Assembly (NCBI RefSeq): GCF_021223605.1
Contig: NZ_CP075175.1
Coordinates: 2,362,501-2,426,500 of the forward strand
Origin: Paenibacillus sp. 481
GTDB taxonomy: Bacteria; Bacillota; Bacilli; Paenibacillales; Paenibacillaceae
Direction: 5' to 3'
DNA: 64,000 nucleotides
The first letter of the stretch is position 1, and each line of letters starts with the position of its first letter. A program made the translations under genes and the position numbers. The notes beneath the pieces are model-generated. The model ran no database searches. It was not told the DNA's origin and worked only from the letters and a program-made list of their open reading frames with translations. Shown one piece after another: positions 11,939-22,149 of the stretch.

Positions 11939-12332
11939 TTATCCACATAATGTGAGTACATAAAAAATGATTTACACAGCTAAGTATGAATTGTTCACAA
12001 CTTTATCCACAGGTTGTTGATAATATAATATCCACAACATCTATTCACAACCAAAAAGCAATATAATCATAGCAGATGAGCCCTTATATTTCAATGACAG
12101 AGCGGTTTTTATCCACAAATTCAATAACTTGTGCATAAAAGTTATTGACACCACTACATATTGTTTATAACTTGTTCCTTATCGACAAATTCCGTTTTTG
12201 TCACCTTTAACGTTATTCACACCCCGAGTTTTAAAATTGTCGATTACTCACCCTTCATGCACATGTGAATAACTTTAAGTCTTAATTTGTAACTGCGTGG
12301 GGAAGCGAACAAAAAAACGATACTGTGGATAG
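11939..12332. other. Origin of replication (oriC), DnaA-box cluster
   Basis: The gene-free stretch 11667-12504 between dnaA and rpmH holds perfect TTATCCACA boxes at 11939-11947, 12003-12011 and 12109-12117. One-mismatch copies are at 12028-12036, 12179-12187 and 12213-12221, and on the other strand at 12130-12138, 12264-12272 and 12324-12332. Weaker copies occur at 11991-11999 and 12041-12049. The region is AT-rich. With the dnaA-dnaN element it makes a bipartite origin of Bacillus type, split by dnaA. Confidence 0.93.
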
Positions 12333-12504
12333 TTTGGCTTATTATTGGTGAAGACATACATAATGGAGAGAGAGGGAGTAGAGCGTAGAAGATTGACTTT
12401 TCGGGCTGTTTCTGTTTAAATATATAAAGGCATTTTGCGCAAAGAAATAACGTAGCAATGGATGGCTTTACTACGACATATATAACTCGAGGAGGTGCAG
12501 TACG

Positions 12505-12639
12505 ATGAAACCTACATTCAAACCAAATGTGAGCAAACGTAAGAAAGTTCACGGTTTCCGTAAGAGAATGAGCACGAAAAACGGCCGTAAGGTGTTGGCT
12601 GCTCGTCGCCTAAAAGGCAGAAACAAGTTGAGCGCATAA
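12505..12639 (+). CDS. rpmH: 50S ribosomal protein L34
   Basis: 44 aa, very basic, with the L34 pattern [17 protein letters not shown] and [10 protein letters not shown]34 is a small component of the large ribosomal subunit. GAGGAGGT is 8 nt before the ATG. It is the first gene on the right of oriC, transcribed away from it, and ends in a strong terminator before rnpA. Confidence 0.97.
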   Translation: MKPTFKPNVSKRKKVHGFRKRMSTKNGRKVLAARRLKGRNKLSA

Positions 12640-12651
12640 TACGCGTACGTA

Positions 12652-12677
12652 AGACCACCTTCCGGTGGTCTTTTTTT
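12652..12677 (+). terminator. Terminator between rpmH and rnpA
   Basis: Perfect 8-bp stem agaccacc / ggtggtct with a 4-nt loop, followed by a run of T. It lies 12 bp after the rpmH stop and probably limits read-through into rnpA. Confidence 0.9.
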
Positions 12678-12814
12678 CATTATTTATGGATATTTGCTGT
12701 CTGGCGTCATTTGGATGTTCGTTCGTCAGCGGCATAACGTTTATTCCAACCGACTGGTGCCTATACTTTTGAATGAAAGTACATGGGGGTTGGTGGAAGG
12801 GCAGGAGAATTAGC

Positions 12815-13153
12815 GTGCAAAAAAAATACCGTCTGCGTGATCGCGCTGATTTTAGCCGCGTTTATCGGCACGGGCGATCGTTTGCCAATCATCAGCTCGT
12901 GGTATATGTATTTCATCGCCCTCAAGTAGAGCGGTTTCGTGTAGGGGTATCGGCCAGTAAAAAGATTGGCAACGCTGTTGTTCGAAATCGCGTTCGCCGT
13001 CTTATTAAGGAAATTGTCCGCCATCAAGGTGAAAAAGTCGTGGACCACGTCGATATCATATTTATTGTACGAAAAGGTGCGGTCGGGTTAAGTTACGATC
13101 AACTGGCGAAGAGCGTGCATCATGTGATGCGCAAGGGTTCTTTATTCAAATAA
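12815..13153 (+). CDS. rnpA: Ribonuclease P protein component
   Basis: 112 aa from GTG at 12815. RnpA helps RNase P RNA to remove 5' leaders from tRNA precursors. The RNR signature is clear (KKIGNAVVRNRVRRLIKE). A longer reading from an ATG at 12773 is rejected: AGGAG is 7 nt before the GTG and known RnpA proteins are about this length. It stands in the conserved rpmH-rnpA-yidC-jag order. Confidence 0.95.
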   Translation: MQKKYRLRDRADFSRVYRHGRSFANHQLVVYVFHRPQVERFRVGVSASKKIGNAVVRNRVRRLIKEIVRHQGEKVVDHVDIIFIVRKGAVGLSYDQLAKSVHHVMRKGSLFK

Positions 13154-13260
13154 TGAGTAAAAAACAAGTGTGAAAGCTTGTTCGTTTGGCGTTTCCTTTG
13201 CCACTTAAAATATGATATATTTACTTTGGAATCGGAAGGTTTAAGAGAGGAGTTTTGCTA

Positions 13261-14025
13261 TTGTCGCTGAAGTTGCTTAGTAACCGCAAATGGCTTTTGG
13301 TTGCAGCGTCCATGTTGTTACTCGTTGTACTAACTGGATGTACGTCACCGACCGAAACGCTTAAGACAGCAGACCTGTTGCAGGGGAACTTCTGGGAGCG
13401 TAACGTTGTTTATTACTTTTCATTAGCATTGGATACGTTTGCAGGCTGGTTCCAGGGCAGTTATGGCTTGGCCATCTTGTTGCTCACTATTATTGTAAGA
13501 TTTTTAATTTTACCGCTTACAATTAAACAAATTCGTAGTTCCAAAGAGATGCAAAAGATTCAGCCGCAAATGCTGGAGATCAAGAAGAAATACAAGGATA
13601 ATCCGCAAAAACAGCAAGAAGAAACAATGAAAATGTTCCAAAAGCATGGGATTAATCCTTTGGCTGGATGTTTACCATTAGTGATACAAATGCCGATATT
13701 TATCGCGTTGTATAATGCGATTTATATGAACTCGGAAATTCGCGAGCATACATTCTTGTGGTTGAAGCTCGGTGAAGCGGATCCTTATTACGTGTTGCCG
13801 ATCATCGCTGCGATTACAACTTACTTGCAGTCTAAGATGATGCAGAATCAAATGCAGCCTGCGATGCAGTTTATGATGCTCGTATTCCCAGTGTTAATCT
13901 TCGTTATGTCGATTAGCTTCCCAGCTGCATTACCATTGTACTGGGTATTCAGTAATATCTTTACGATTGTTCAGAACTATTTCCTTTATCGCGATAAGGA
14001 TAAGGAGGTTCAGCCGGCGAAATGA
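13261..14025 (+). CDS. yidC: Membrane protein insertase YidC/SpoIIIJ
   Basis: 254 aa from TTG at 13261. YidC-type insertases place proteins in the membrane; the SpoIIIJ type is also needed for forespore development in Bacillus. An N-terminal signal with lipobox LTGC suggests a lipoprotein. Membrane segments and the 60KD_IMP core (YGLAILLLTIIVRF, KHGINPLAGCLP, FPAALPLYWVFSN) follow. A TTG at 13255 is also in frame but is only 2-3 nt from the GAGAGGAG, so 13261 is preferred. It overlaps jag by 4 nt (ATGA). Confidence 0.95.
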   Translation: MSLKLLSNRKWLLVAASMLLLVVLTGCTSPTETLKTADLLQGNFWERNVVYYFSLALDTFAGWFQGSYGLAILLLTIIVRFLILPLTIKQIRSSKEMQKIQPQMLEIKKKYKDNPQKQQEETMKMFQKHGINPLAGCLPLVIQMPIFIALYNAIYMNSEIREHTFLWLKLGEADPYYVLPIIAAITTYLQSKMMQNQMQPAMQFMMLVFPVLIFVMSISFPAALPLYWVFSNIFTIVQNYFLYRDKDKEVQPAK

Positions 14026-14768
14026 AAACGTTGATTGTATCTGGAAAGACGGTCGAAGATGCAATAAAGGACGGTTTGGCCCAATGGAACGTAACCAAAG
14101 AGCAAGTGTCTGTGCGCGTCGTGCAGCAGCCTTCTAAAGGCTTTTTAGGATTGTTCGGCGTAAGACCTGCTAAGGTGGAGTTGATGCTGCTTACACCAGC
14201 TGAAACGGATGTTCAGGCGGGGTTAAGTGAAGAGAGGTCTGCACGCATTTCTGCGGTTGCTACACAACCGTCTAATGTCGGACAGGCAACAAGCAAAGAG
14301 ACATCCTCGACAGAAGCGGGTCCAGACCCGATTGTAGAGGCGAAGCAGTTTATCGTCGATGTAGCTCGTTCCATGGGACTTGCTGTGGAAGTTGCAGTAC
14401 ACAAGCGTAAGGATGTAATTACGCTCGATATTAGCGGGGCTGACTTGGGTCTGCTTATTGGACGCCGTGGTCAGACGCTCGACTCGTTGCAATATTTGAC
14501 TAACTTAGTTGCCAATCGTTATGCTAAGCATCATTTGCGCGTCATTCTTGATGCAGAACAATTTCGTGATCGTCGGAAACAGACGCTGGAGTCTTTGTCA
14601 GAGCGTCTGGCGAACAAAGTGATTCGCACCCGTAAAGAAGTGGTGCTCGAACCGATGACGTCGCTTGAGCGTAAAGTGATTCATGCAAAGCTGCAAGATC
14701 ACCCGAAGGTGAAAACGTACAGCAAAGGTGAAGAACCGAATCGTCGTGTCGTTATTACGATTAAATAG
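14022..14768 (+). CDS. jag: RNA-binding protein Jag/KhpB
   Basis: 248 aa. An N-terminal Jag_N domain (residues 1-50, SKGFLGLFGVRPAKVE), a variable acidic linker (70-105), a KH-II domain with GLLIGRRGQTLDSLQ and an R3H domain at the C-terminus. Jag/KhpB is an RNA-binding partner of KhpA linked to cell elongation. Translationally coupled to yidC through an ATGA overlap and followed by a strong terminator. Confidence 0.95.
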   Translation: MKTLIVSGKTVEDAIKDGLAQWNVTKEQVSVRVVQQPSKGFLGLFGVRPAKVELMLLTPAETDVQAGLSEERSARISAVATQPSNVGQATSKETSSTEAGPDPIVEAKQFIVDVARSMGLAVEVAVHKRKDVITLDISGADLGLLIGRRGQTLDSLQYLTNLVANRYAKHHLRVILDAEQFRDRRKQTLESLSERLANKVIRTRKEVVLEPMTSLERKVIHAKLQDHPKVKTYSKGEEPNRRVVITIK

Positions 14769-14804
14769 TTTCATACAACGAAGTCGTTGAAGTGGTCAAA
14801 GCAC

Positions 14805-14845
14805 GCAATGATTACCCTTGCAAAGGGGTAATCATTGCTTTTTTT
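14805..14845 (+). terminator. Terminator after jag
   Basis: 13-bp perfect stem (gcaatgattaccc / gggtaatcattgc) followed by seven T residues. It closes the rnpA-yidC-jag unit. Confidence 0.95.
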
Positions 14846-14894
14846 CTAGATTAAATGTAAAAGCAGAAGCGTATGGAATAGGTGGAGGAATGAA

Positions 14895-16274
14895 ATGATG
14901 GTCTACGATACAATCGCCGCAGTGTCCACGCCGCTTGGTGAAGGCGGTATCGCGATTATCCGCGTAAGTGGAGAAGGAGCGGTGCAAGAGGTTGATCGTA
15001 TTTTTCGATCGAAGACGAAGCTGACAGAAGTAGCTTCTCACACGGTTAATTATGGTTTCATTGTTGATCCGGAAACGAATGAGCGAGTTGAAGAGGTGCT
15101 TGTAACGGTTATGCGCGCTCCTCGCTCCTTTACAATGGAAGATGTCGTTGAAATTAGCGCTCACGGTGGCGTTATTTCGGTCCGTAAAGTCATGGATTTG
15201 CTATTGCAATTAAACATTCGTGTCGCTGAACCAGGTGAGTTTACGAAACGTGCATTCTTGAACGGACGAATCGATTTGTCACAGGCAGAAGCGGTCATGG
15301 ATTTAATTCGTTCGAAGTCAGATCGCGCGTTTTCTGTGGCGATGAAGCAGGCACAGGGGCAGTTATCCACAAAAATTAAAGGATTGCGCCAAACGCTTAT
15401 CGAAACACTTGCCCACATTGAGGTTAATATCGACTATCCGGAGCATGATGTGGAGTCGTTGACGGCTAATTTCATTCAAGAAAAATGTGGACAAGTACGA
15501 ATTGAGATCGAAAAGCTGTTAAAGACGGCTTCGGAAGGCAAAATACTAAGGGAAGGCATCGTAACGGCTATCGTAGGGCGACCGAATGTAGGTAAGTCAT
15601 CGCTGTTGAACGCACTTGCGCAAGAAAATAAGGCGATCGTTACCGATATTCCGGGTACGACACGCGATGTTATCGAGGAGTTTGTTACGATTAACGGCAT
15701 TCCGTTACGATTGCTGGACACGGCTGGGATTCGTGAGACATCTGACGTTGTAGAGCGTATTGGAGTTGAGCGCTCGAAAAATGCATTGCAAGAGGCGGAT
15801 TTGATTTTGTTCGTTGTTAATCATAATGAGCCGCTGCACGATGATGAGCGCGAGTGGATGGCGCAAATTGAAGGTAGACAAGTGATTGTAATTGTGAATA
15901 AAATGGACTTGCCTAAGCAGATTGAGGATGAGGAGCTTGTAGCAGCTTTCGGCAGCAAACAGATTGTTCATATGTCGGCGATGTTGCAGGAAGGTATCGA
16001 TGCGTTGGAGCATTCGATATCGGAGCTATTTTTCAGTGGCGATCTTGAATCGGGCGATATGACATATGTAAGCAATGTTCGTCATATTGCACTGCTTAAA
16101 AAGACGATTTTGTCGCTTCATGATGCGATTTCTGCCTCGGAGCAGGGCATTCCAATTGATATGATTCAAATTGATGTTCGTTCAGCATGGGAACAGCTAG
16201 GAGAAATCATTGGTGATTCGATCGGTGATTCGCTAATTGATCAAATCTTCTCTCAGTTCTGTCTCGGCAAGTAA
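14895..16274 (+). CDS. mnmE: tRNA modification GTPase MnmE
   Basis: 459 aa. MnmE with MnmG adds the carboxymethylaminomethyl group at wobble U34 of certain tRNAs. N-terminal folate-binding domain ([16 protein letters not shown]), then a GTPase inserted in the helical domain with G1 [10 protein letters not shown]3 DTAGIRET and G4 NKMDL, and the essential C-terminal FCLGK with Cys456. ATG-ATG at the start makes 14895 and 14898 equally possible; GGAGG precedes both. mnmG follows after 53 bp. Confidence 0.98.
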   Translation: MMVYDTIAAVSTPLGEGGIAIIRVSGEGAVQEVDRIFRSKTKLTEVASHTVNYGFIVDPETNERVEEVLVTVMRAPRSFTMEDVVEISAHGGVISVRKVMDLLLQLNIRVAEPGEFTKRAFLNGRIDLSQAEAVMDLIRSKSDRAFSVAMKQAQGQLSTKIKGLRQTLIETLAHIEVNIDYPEHDVESLTANFIQEKCGQVRIEIEKLLKTASEGKILREGIVTAIVGRPNVGKSSLLNALAQENKAIVTDIPGTTRDVIEEFVTINGIPLRLLDTAGIRETSDVVERIGVERSKNALQEADLILFVVNHNEPLHDDEREWMAQIEGRQVIVIVNKMDLPKQIEDEELVAAFGSKQIVHMSAMLQEGIDALEHSISELFFSGDLESGDMTYVSNVRHIALLKKTILSLHDAISASEQGIPIDMIQIDVRSAWEQLGEIIGDSIGDSLIDQIFSQFCLGK

Positions 16275-16327
16275 CGACATAAGGATACAAAAGATACGGT
16301 TATAGAAGGTTAGGGGAGGTATACGTA

Positions 16328-18235
16328 ATGCCATACGTGGCTGGACAATATGATGTTATCGTCATTGGAGCAGGTCATGCAGGTTGTGAGTCAGCTCTTG
16401 CTGCTGCGCGCATGGGCTGTAATACGCTGCTGTTGACGATTAATTTGGATATGGTGGCATTTATGCCATGTAACCCGTCTATCGGCGGACCAGCTAAAGG
16501 TCATGTCGTGCGTGAAATCGATGCGCTGGGCGGAGAGATGGGACGCAACATCGATAAGACGTTTATTCAAATGCGAATGCTGAATACAGGCAAGGGGCCT
16601 GCTGTACATGCTTTGCGTGCACAAGCAGACAAGTTCTTGTATCAGCAAACGATGAAGGAAACGATGGAGGCAACTCCGAATTTGACGATGCGTCAAGCGA
16701 TGGTCGAAGAGCTTATTGTTGAAGACGGTATTTGCGTAGGTGTAGAGACGAAGACAGGCGCTCAGTATAAGGCGAAGGCTGTCGTTCTGACAACAGGTAC
16801 GTATTTGCGCGGTAAAATTATTATGGGCGAACTGATTTACGAAAGCGGCCCGAACAACCAGCAGCCTTCGTTGAAGCTGTCTGAAAGCTTGCGTGAGCAT
16901 GGCATGGAACTTGTACGCTTTAAGACAGGTACGCCACCGCGTGTGCACAAAGATACGATTGATTTTTCAAAAACAGAGATTCAGCCTGGAGATGACAAGC
17001 CGAAGTTCTTCTCGTTTGAAACGAAGGGATCGGACAATGATCAATTGCCTTGCTGGCTAACATACACGTCTGAGCAAACGCATGAGATTATTAACAACAA
17101 TCTGGATCGTGCGCCAATGTTCTCAGGCATTATTGAAGGTACCGGCCCACGTTATTGCCCGTCTATTGAAGATAAAATTGTTCGTTTTGCAGATAAGCCC
17201 AAGCATCAAATCTTCTTAGAGCCAGAAGGTAAAAATACGGCAGAGTACTACGTACAGGGCCTATCAACAAGTATGCCTGAGGATGTGCAACTGCAAATAT
17301 TGCGCTCCATTCCAGGGCTTGAAAAGGTAGAAATGATGCGTACAGGTTACGCCATTGAGTATGATGCAGTTGTACCGACTCAGTTGTGGCCGTCGCTTGA
17401 AACGAAAAAGATTCCTGGCCTATTTACGGCTGGTCAAATTAACGGAACTTCTGGATATGAAGAAGCTGCGGGTCAAGGTGTTATGGCGGGTATTAATGCC
17501 GCTCGCAAAGTACAAGGTAAGGATCCGGTCGTATTAGACCGTTCACAAGGCTATATTGGTGTGCTTATTGATGACTTGGTGACGAAAGGTACGTTAGAAC
17601 CTTATCGTTTGTTGACATCCCGTGCGGAGTATCGCTTGTTGCTTCGTCACGACAACGCAGATATTCGTTTGACACCGATTGGTCATGAGATCGGCTTGAT
17701 TCCAACGGAGCGCTATGAGACGTTTCAACGTAAAATTGCGCTGGTGGAGCAAGAGCTTGAGCGCTTGAAACAAGTGAAGGTAAGACCTTCACAAGAGGTG
17801 CAAACAATGTTGGCTGAAGCGGGTTCTGTACCGCTCGTCAATGGCTGCGACGCTGCTACATTGCTTCGTCGTCCTGAATTGAGCTACGCTAATTTGGAAA
17901 GCTTGTTCCCATCTGAGCTTGAGCTGGATGATGAAATGAAGGAACAGGTCGAAATCCAAGTGAAATATGCTGGTTATATCGAGAAGCAGATGTTGCAAGT
18001 AGAACGTCTGCAAAAGATGGAGAAAAAGCGTATTCCTGAAAGTATTGAATACCATGATGTGCATGGCCTTGCTATGGAAGCGAAGCAGAAGCTGTCAAAA
18101 ATTCGCCCGCTCTCGATTGGGCAAGCGACGCGTATTTCAGGTGTAACACCAGCGGATATCTCCATACTGCTCGTATACTTGGAGCATTTTAACCGTGTGA
18201 CGGCTGCGAAAATGTCGCAAACGGACGCAGGTTAA
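16328..18235 (+). CDS. mnmG: tRNA modification enzyme MnmG (GidA)
   Basis: 635 aa, FAD- and NADH-dependent partner of MnmE. The N-terminal dinucleotide motif is [14 protein letters not shown], the family block [16 protein letters not shown] follows, and the C-terminal helical domain binds MnmE. GGGGAGGT lies 8 nt before the ATG. A folded intergenic segment lies between it and rsmG. Confidence 0.98.
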   Translation: MPYVAGQYDVIVIGAGHAGCESALAAARMGCNTLLLTINLDMVAFMPCNPSIGGPAKGHVVREIDALGGEMGRNIDKTFIQMRMLNTGKGPAVHALRAQADKFLYQQTMKETMEATPNLTMRQAMVEELIVEDGICVGVETKTGAQYKAKAVVLTTGTYLRGKIIMGELIYESGPNNQQPSLKLSESLREHGMELVRFKTGTPPRVHKDTIDFSKTEIQPGDDKPKFFSFETKGSDNDQLPCWLTYTSEQTHEIINNNLDRAPMFSGIIEGTGPRYCPSIEDKIVRFADKPKHQIFLEPEGKNTAEYYVQGLSTSMPEDVQLQILRSIPGLEKVEMMRTGYAIEYDAVVPTQLWPSLETKKIPGLFTAGQINGTSGYEEAAGQGVMAGINAARKVQGKDPVVLDRSQGYIGVLIDDLVTKGTLEPYRLLTSRAEYRLLLRHDNADIRLTPIGHEIGLIPTERYETFQRKIALVEQELERLKQVKVRPSQEVQTMLAEAGSVPLVNGCDAATLLRRPELSYANLESLFPSELELDDEMKEQVEIQVKYAGYIEKQMLQVERLQKMEKKRIPESIEYHDVHGLAMEAKQKLSKIRPLSIGQATRISGVTPADISILLVYLEHFNRVTAAKMSQTDAG

Positions 18236-18305
18236 CAGGAGAGCTATAAATAGTGATGATTACTTGCTGTTGTTCCAGTAGTTGATCACGATTATTACAA
18301 AATTC

Positions 18306-18368
18306 AAGCACGCTTATCGAATTTAGCAGCACGTTTATCGTGTACCGCTAAAGTAAATAGGCGTGCTT
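18306..18368 (+). promoter_or_regulatory. Nested hairpin between mnmG and rsmG
   Basis: Outer arms aagcacgc (18306-18313) and gcgtgctt (18361-18368) enclose tttagc/gctaaa (18322-18327, 18347-18352) and cacg/cgtg (18330-18333, 18339-18342). There is no T-tract after it, so it is not an obvious terminator. It could be an RNA leader element of rsmG or an RNA-processing site. Confidence 0.4.
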
Positions 18369-18391
18369 CCATTTAAGTTAGGGAGATACGG

Positions 18392-19117
18392 ATGATGGAT
18401 GTAGTGCAAGAGCAATTCGCCAAGTGGGTATCGGTGCACGGATGGACGGTTACAGATACTCAATGGGAACAATTTGATACGTATGTACGCGTATTAGCTG
18501 ACTGGAACGAACGTATGAATTTAACGGGTATAACAGAGCGTGGGCCTGTGTACGAGAAGCATTTTTACGATTCATTGACTCTAGGAATTTACGTACCGAT
18601 GGATAAGGTGCAAAAGATGGCTGATATCGGCTCCGGAGCAGGATTCCCGGGTATTCCGTTGAAAATTATGTTCCCACATATCCAATTAACGATCGTGGAT
18701 TCGTTAAATAAGCGCATTCAATTTTTGACTCACCTTGTCGAGCAGTTAGGTTTGAGTGGAGTTACATGTTTACATGGACGTGCGGAGGAAGTAGCTCGTA
18801 AACCGGAGCATCGTGATCAGTATGATTTGGTAACCGCTCGTGCGGTAGCGCGCCTGAATGTACTGAATGAGTTCTGCTTGCCGTTTGTAGCACCGGGTGG
18901 CATGTTCGCTGCGATGAAGGGAACAAACCCAACAGAAGAGATAGCAGAAGCTAAGAAGAGCCTGCAAGTGCTGCAAGGACGTTTGGTAGCGGACCATTTG
19001 TTGGAGCTGCCTGAAGAAAAGTCGGAGCGACATATTATTATCGTGGAGAAAAAGGGAGCTACGCCAAAAGCGTATCCCCGCAAGCCAGGAACTCCATTAA
19101 AGACACCGATTATATAG
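18392..19117 (+). CDS. rsmG: 16S rRNA (guanine527-N7)-methyltransferase RsmG
   Basis: 241 aa. RsmG (GidB) methylates G527 of 16S rRNA (E. coli numbering) with S-adenosylmethionine; its loss gives low-level streptomycin resistance in several bacteria. SAM-binding motif DIGSGAGFPGIPLK, and the family block NERMNLTGI near the N-terminus. ATG-ATG start; GGGAG is 6 nt upstream of the first. Followed by a strong terminator, after which the usual neighbour noc is displaced by a protease gene. Confidence 0.97.
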   Translation: MMDVVQEQFAKWVSVHGWTVTDTQWEQFDTYVRVLADWNERMNLTGITERGPVYEKHFYDSLTLGIYVPMDKVQKMADIGSGAGFPGIPLKIMFPHIQLTIVDSLNKRIQFLTHLVEQLGLSGVTCLHGRAEEVARKPEHRDQYDLVTARAVARLNVLNEFCLPFVAPGGMFAAMKGTNPTEEIAEAKKSLQVLQGRLVADHLLELPEEKSERHIIIVEKKGATPKAYPRKPGTPLKTPII

Positions 19118-19143
19118 TGTGGACAGTTATCTGTGAATGAGGT

Positions 19144-19193
19144 AGAGCCGTAGAATCGTTGAGCCATAGAGTCGATTCTACGGCTCTTTTTTA
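19144..19193 (+). terminator. Terminator after rsmG
   Basis: 15-bp perfect stem (agagccgtagaatcg / cgattctacggctct) with a 14-nt loop followed by TTTTTATTTTT. Confidence 0.95.
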
Positions 19194-19412
19194 TTTTTCA
19201 TAACAAAATTTTGAAAATATAAGAGAAAGTAACGATATTGTATTCATTGAGGGCTGAAAAATAACAATATTTTTGTGATTTTAAGTTTGAAATTGATTAA
19301 TATAAGTTCACTAGAGCTTATCAGAGCAAGCGGGTAGCGAGAGCGAGCCATTAAGTATGGAGCTTTGTATTGAATTTATTTATTTTGAAAAATAGAAAGA
19401 AGGCCTTTTTAG

Positions 19413-21782
19413 ATGAGTATAGCAGCGTGGAAAAAACCGATCCTTTTTCTAACTAGTTCAGCGGTATTCATAACTACCATTGCAACGGGTTGGATGCCAA
19501 GTGTGTATGCATCTTCAGTAGATGCGTCTAAAAATGAACAGAAAACGAAAAAGATCGAGTCTAAGGCTAATAAATACACAGGTAAAGATGTAAGAGTGGC
19601 GATTATTGACTCGGGTACAGATATGAATCATCCGCTGTTTAAGGGGCGTATAGCTAAAGCATACGATTTTGTTGATCGGGATCATAATCCACAGGATGAG
19701 AAAGGGCATGGCACGCATGTGGCGGGCATTGTTGCACAACAGGCACCGGGAGCACAGTTCCTTTTATACCGTGCGCTTGGAGAGAGCAAAGCTCATTCGC
19801 ATTCTAATGATGTAGTGTCGGCTATAAAGCAGGCCGTGATTGATGGTGCGGACGTGATTAACTTATCTTTGGGTACTGATGTGAATGCACCTGATGAGCC
19901 CGTTTCCATGGCTATCGCTGATGCTGTTAGCAAGGGTGTTGTCGTTGTAAAGTCCGCAGGTAATAACGGGGTGGATAAATGGCAATTAACGGCTCCTGGA
20001 TATAGGGAGGAACCGATCGTAGTAGGGGCTACAACGCTGTCTCGCGTCGACTCGGTGTTAACAAAGGGTAAGGACAGTATTCACTTGTATCCTGTATACG
20101 GAGTACCTTCCATGCCCACAGCGGGGGTAGCCTCGTTTGTGTATAAAGGAAATGTGTCCCCTGAAAAGCTAAAAAAAGATAAGGCTCTTAAAAATAAAAT
20201 CGTCGTTGTAGAGCTGGAAGATAGCTTCACACCGGTAGATGAGTTGTACTTGGCTGCACAAGAAGCTGGGGCAGCAGGGATATTGTTATCTAACCCTGAA
20301 ATTCAACGTGAAGAGCCAGCTGGGAATATGACTAGAAGCAAGCTGAAAAATGCAATTCCAGCGGCTGTAATGACACATGACGATGCGAAAAAGCTACGTC
20401 TTCAGTCAGGCTCAGGGTGGAAATGGAGCAGCACTAAGGTTAAAGAACGTGTGTCTGATATGAGCTCCCGTGGTCCGGCAGCAGGTACGTGGCTGATGAA
20501 GCCTGATCTTGTAGCACCAGGCATTAATATCCGCAGCGCGGTACCGTTCGAAGTTGCGGAAAGCGGGTACTCTTTGTGGAGCGGGACAAGTATGGCAGCT
20601 CCGCACGTATCGGCAGCGGCAGCTATCTTGCTGGAAGCTCATCCGGAGTGGACACCATCACAGATAAAGTCAGCGCTAATGCAGCAGGCTGATCAACTGA
20701 CGGACGAGAAGGGGAAGCTGTACGAGCGCGCTGCGCAAGGAGCGGGTCTTTTAAATGTAGAGCGTGCTTTAGAAGCGAGCACATTGGTGACGCCATCGAG
20801 CCTTAGTTTCGGTCGAGTTGCACCACAAGCGAAAGGTAAGAGTCAGGTCATTGAAAAGACGCTGACGTTAACGAATAGTTCGGATCAGGCTGTGACGTAT
20901 GAGCTTTCGGTGCAAAATGAAACGGTGCCAGAGAAGCTGCAGTTTGAGATGCCGAAATCCGTAACAGTAGGGCCTAAGGAAACAATTGATGTGCCAATAA
21001 AATGGACAGTCAGTTTACAACAGCAAAAAGGGATTTGGACAGGTTCGATTATCATTAAGGCAAACTCCAACAACCAGCGTGTTCCTTTTATGCTCGTGTA
21101 CAAAATGAATGATTATCCTTTAGTAATGGGATTGTTTTCGAACACATCTTTGTACTCACCGTATGGAAAGAAAGAGATGAGCCGTCTTTCTACGGATTAT
21201 TACGTTTCTGTTCCATCTGATCGTGTGTTATTGACGGCTACCCGATTCGATGAATCGCAAAAAAGTTTGCACGGTAAAACGTATATTTGGTTAAGTGAGA
21301 AGAATCATAAGTCAGGTTTATTCAATTATGTATGGAATGGCCAAGATATAAATGGTGCGAAGTTACCAGATGGGGCTTATTTAATTAAGGCAAAATCATT
21401 TGCGGAGAATCGACAGACCGTACAAGAGGGAGAAATCGTATATATTGATCAACAAGCACCTAAAATCGTTAATATCAATAAATCAAAGGCTGCAAAGGGT
21501 CAATTGTACGGAAAATTGAGTGATCTCTCGATCCAACTGCAATACTTAATTACGAGCAATATGGAAAGCATGGGAATAAGTAATGAGCCGATCGTTAAAA
21601 TGCAGTGGAGCCCGCTTGAACAGGATAAGTGGAGAGCTGTACACGTGAACGTAGAGAGCGGTAACTTTTTTGCCACTCTACAAAAACAAGGTTTAAAGCC
21701 AGGTAAACATAAAGTGAAGCTCCTTATGCAAGATGTGCTAGGGAATAAGACTGTTCATATCACGGAAGTTACGGTGAAATAG
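19413..21782 (+). CDS. Secreted subtilisin-like serine protease (S8, PA-domain type)
   Basis: 789 aa. A signal peptide (residues 1 to ~34, ending VYASS) predicts export. The S8 triad is Asp66 (VAIIDSG), His99 (GHGTHVAG) and Ser393 (GTSMAAPHV), with oxyanion Asn in SAGNNG. A PA-like insert lies between about 215 and 345, as in Vpr-type subtilases, and a long beta-rich C-terminal region (440-789) may carry substrate or wall contacts. Unusual: only about 30 residues separate the signal peptide from the catalytic domain, so there is no recognisable I9 inhibitor prodomain. It is a single-gene unit with its own terminator, placed between rsmG and noc, which are neighbours in Bacillus. The SD is weak (AAGAAGG). 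Confidence 0.9.
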   Translation: MSIAAWKKPILFLTSSAVFITTIATGWMPSVYASSVDASKNEQKTKKIESKANKYTGKDVRVAIIDSGTDMNHPLFKGRIAKAYDFVDRDHNPQDEKGHGTHVAGIVAQQAPGAQFLLYRALGESKAHSHSNDVVSAIKQAVIDGADVINLSLGTDVNAPDEPVSMAIADAVSKGVVVVKSAGNNGVDKWQLTAPGYREEPIVVGATTLSRVDSVLTKGKDSIHLYPVYGVPSMPTAGVASFVYKGNVSPEKLKKDKALKNKIVVVELEDSFTPVDELYLAAQEAGAAGILLSNPEIQREEPAGNMTRSKLKNAIPAAVMTHDDAKKLRLQSGSGWKWSSTKVKERVSDMSSRGPAAGTWLMKPDLVAPGINIRSAVPFEVAESGYSLWSGTSMAAPHVSAAAAILLEAHPEWTPSQIKSALMQQADQLTDEKGKLYERAAQGAGLLNVERALEASTLVTPSSLSFGRVAPQAKGKSQVIEKTLTLTNSSDQAVTYELSVQNETVPEKLQFEMPKSVTVGPKETIDVPIKWTVSLQQQKGIWTGSIIIKANSNNQRVPFMLVYKMNDYPLVMGLFSNTSLYSPYGKKEMSRLSTDYYVSVPSDRVLLTATRFDESQKSLHGKTYIWLSEKNHKSGLFNYVWNGQDINGAKLPDGAYLIKAKSFAENRQTVQEGEIVYIDQQAPKIVNINKSKAAKGQLYGKLSDLSIQLQYLITSNMESMGISNEPIVKMQWSPLEQDKWRAVHVNVESGNFFATLQKQGLKPGKHKVKLLMQDVLGNKTVHITEVTVK

Positions 21783-21822
21783 CGCAGTGCACTGTTGCGC
21801 GGCGGAATATGTAAAATAGGTA

Positions 21823-21864
21823 AAAGCGGTTCTAGGCAGGGTAAGCCTAAGAATCGCTTTTTTT
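21823..21864 (+). terminator. Terminator after the subtilase gene
   Basis: Imperfect stem formed by aaagcggttctaggc and gcctaagaatcgcttt, followed by a T-run. One G-T pair and one bulge interrupt the stem. Confidence 0.85.
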
Positions 21865-21960
21865 CATTATTAAATTTGGATAATTTTATCTTTTTGCGCT
21901 TGTTTTATGATAGCATTAGTAGAGGAGCGTAGAAGTACATTTTTAAATTTATTGGATATT

Positions 21961-21976
21961 TGTTCCACGTGAAACA
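21961..21976. promoter_or_regulatory. parS site upstream of noc
   Basis: TGTTCCACGTGAAACA is a perfect match to the Bacillus parS consensus TGTTNCACGTGAAACA, the loading site for Spo0J/ParB. It sits 190 bp before the noc start, in the 367-bp gap 21783-22149, which otherwise holds the subtilase terminator and AT-rich promoter-like DNA. Confidence 0.93.
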
Positions 21977-22149
21977 ATATTTTTTTGAGGGTATTCAAAC
22001 GGCAGGAAAAAGATGCAGAGTTGAAGAATGTTTAAAGTATATATATTTATAGGGCATGAGTTAATATATTAGATGAATACGGCTGTTCTTGTTTGCGGCT
22101 TCTAAAATATGCCTGGCATTACTACGAAGTTAGGTGGTTATACACAGAA

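Noticed and set aside
15705-16013. Open frame antisense to mnmE
   Set aside because: Embedded in a conserved gene, with no ribosome site or family match.
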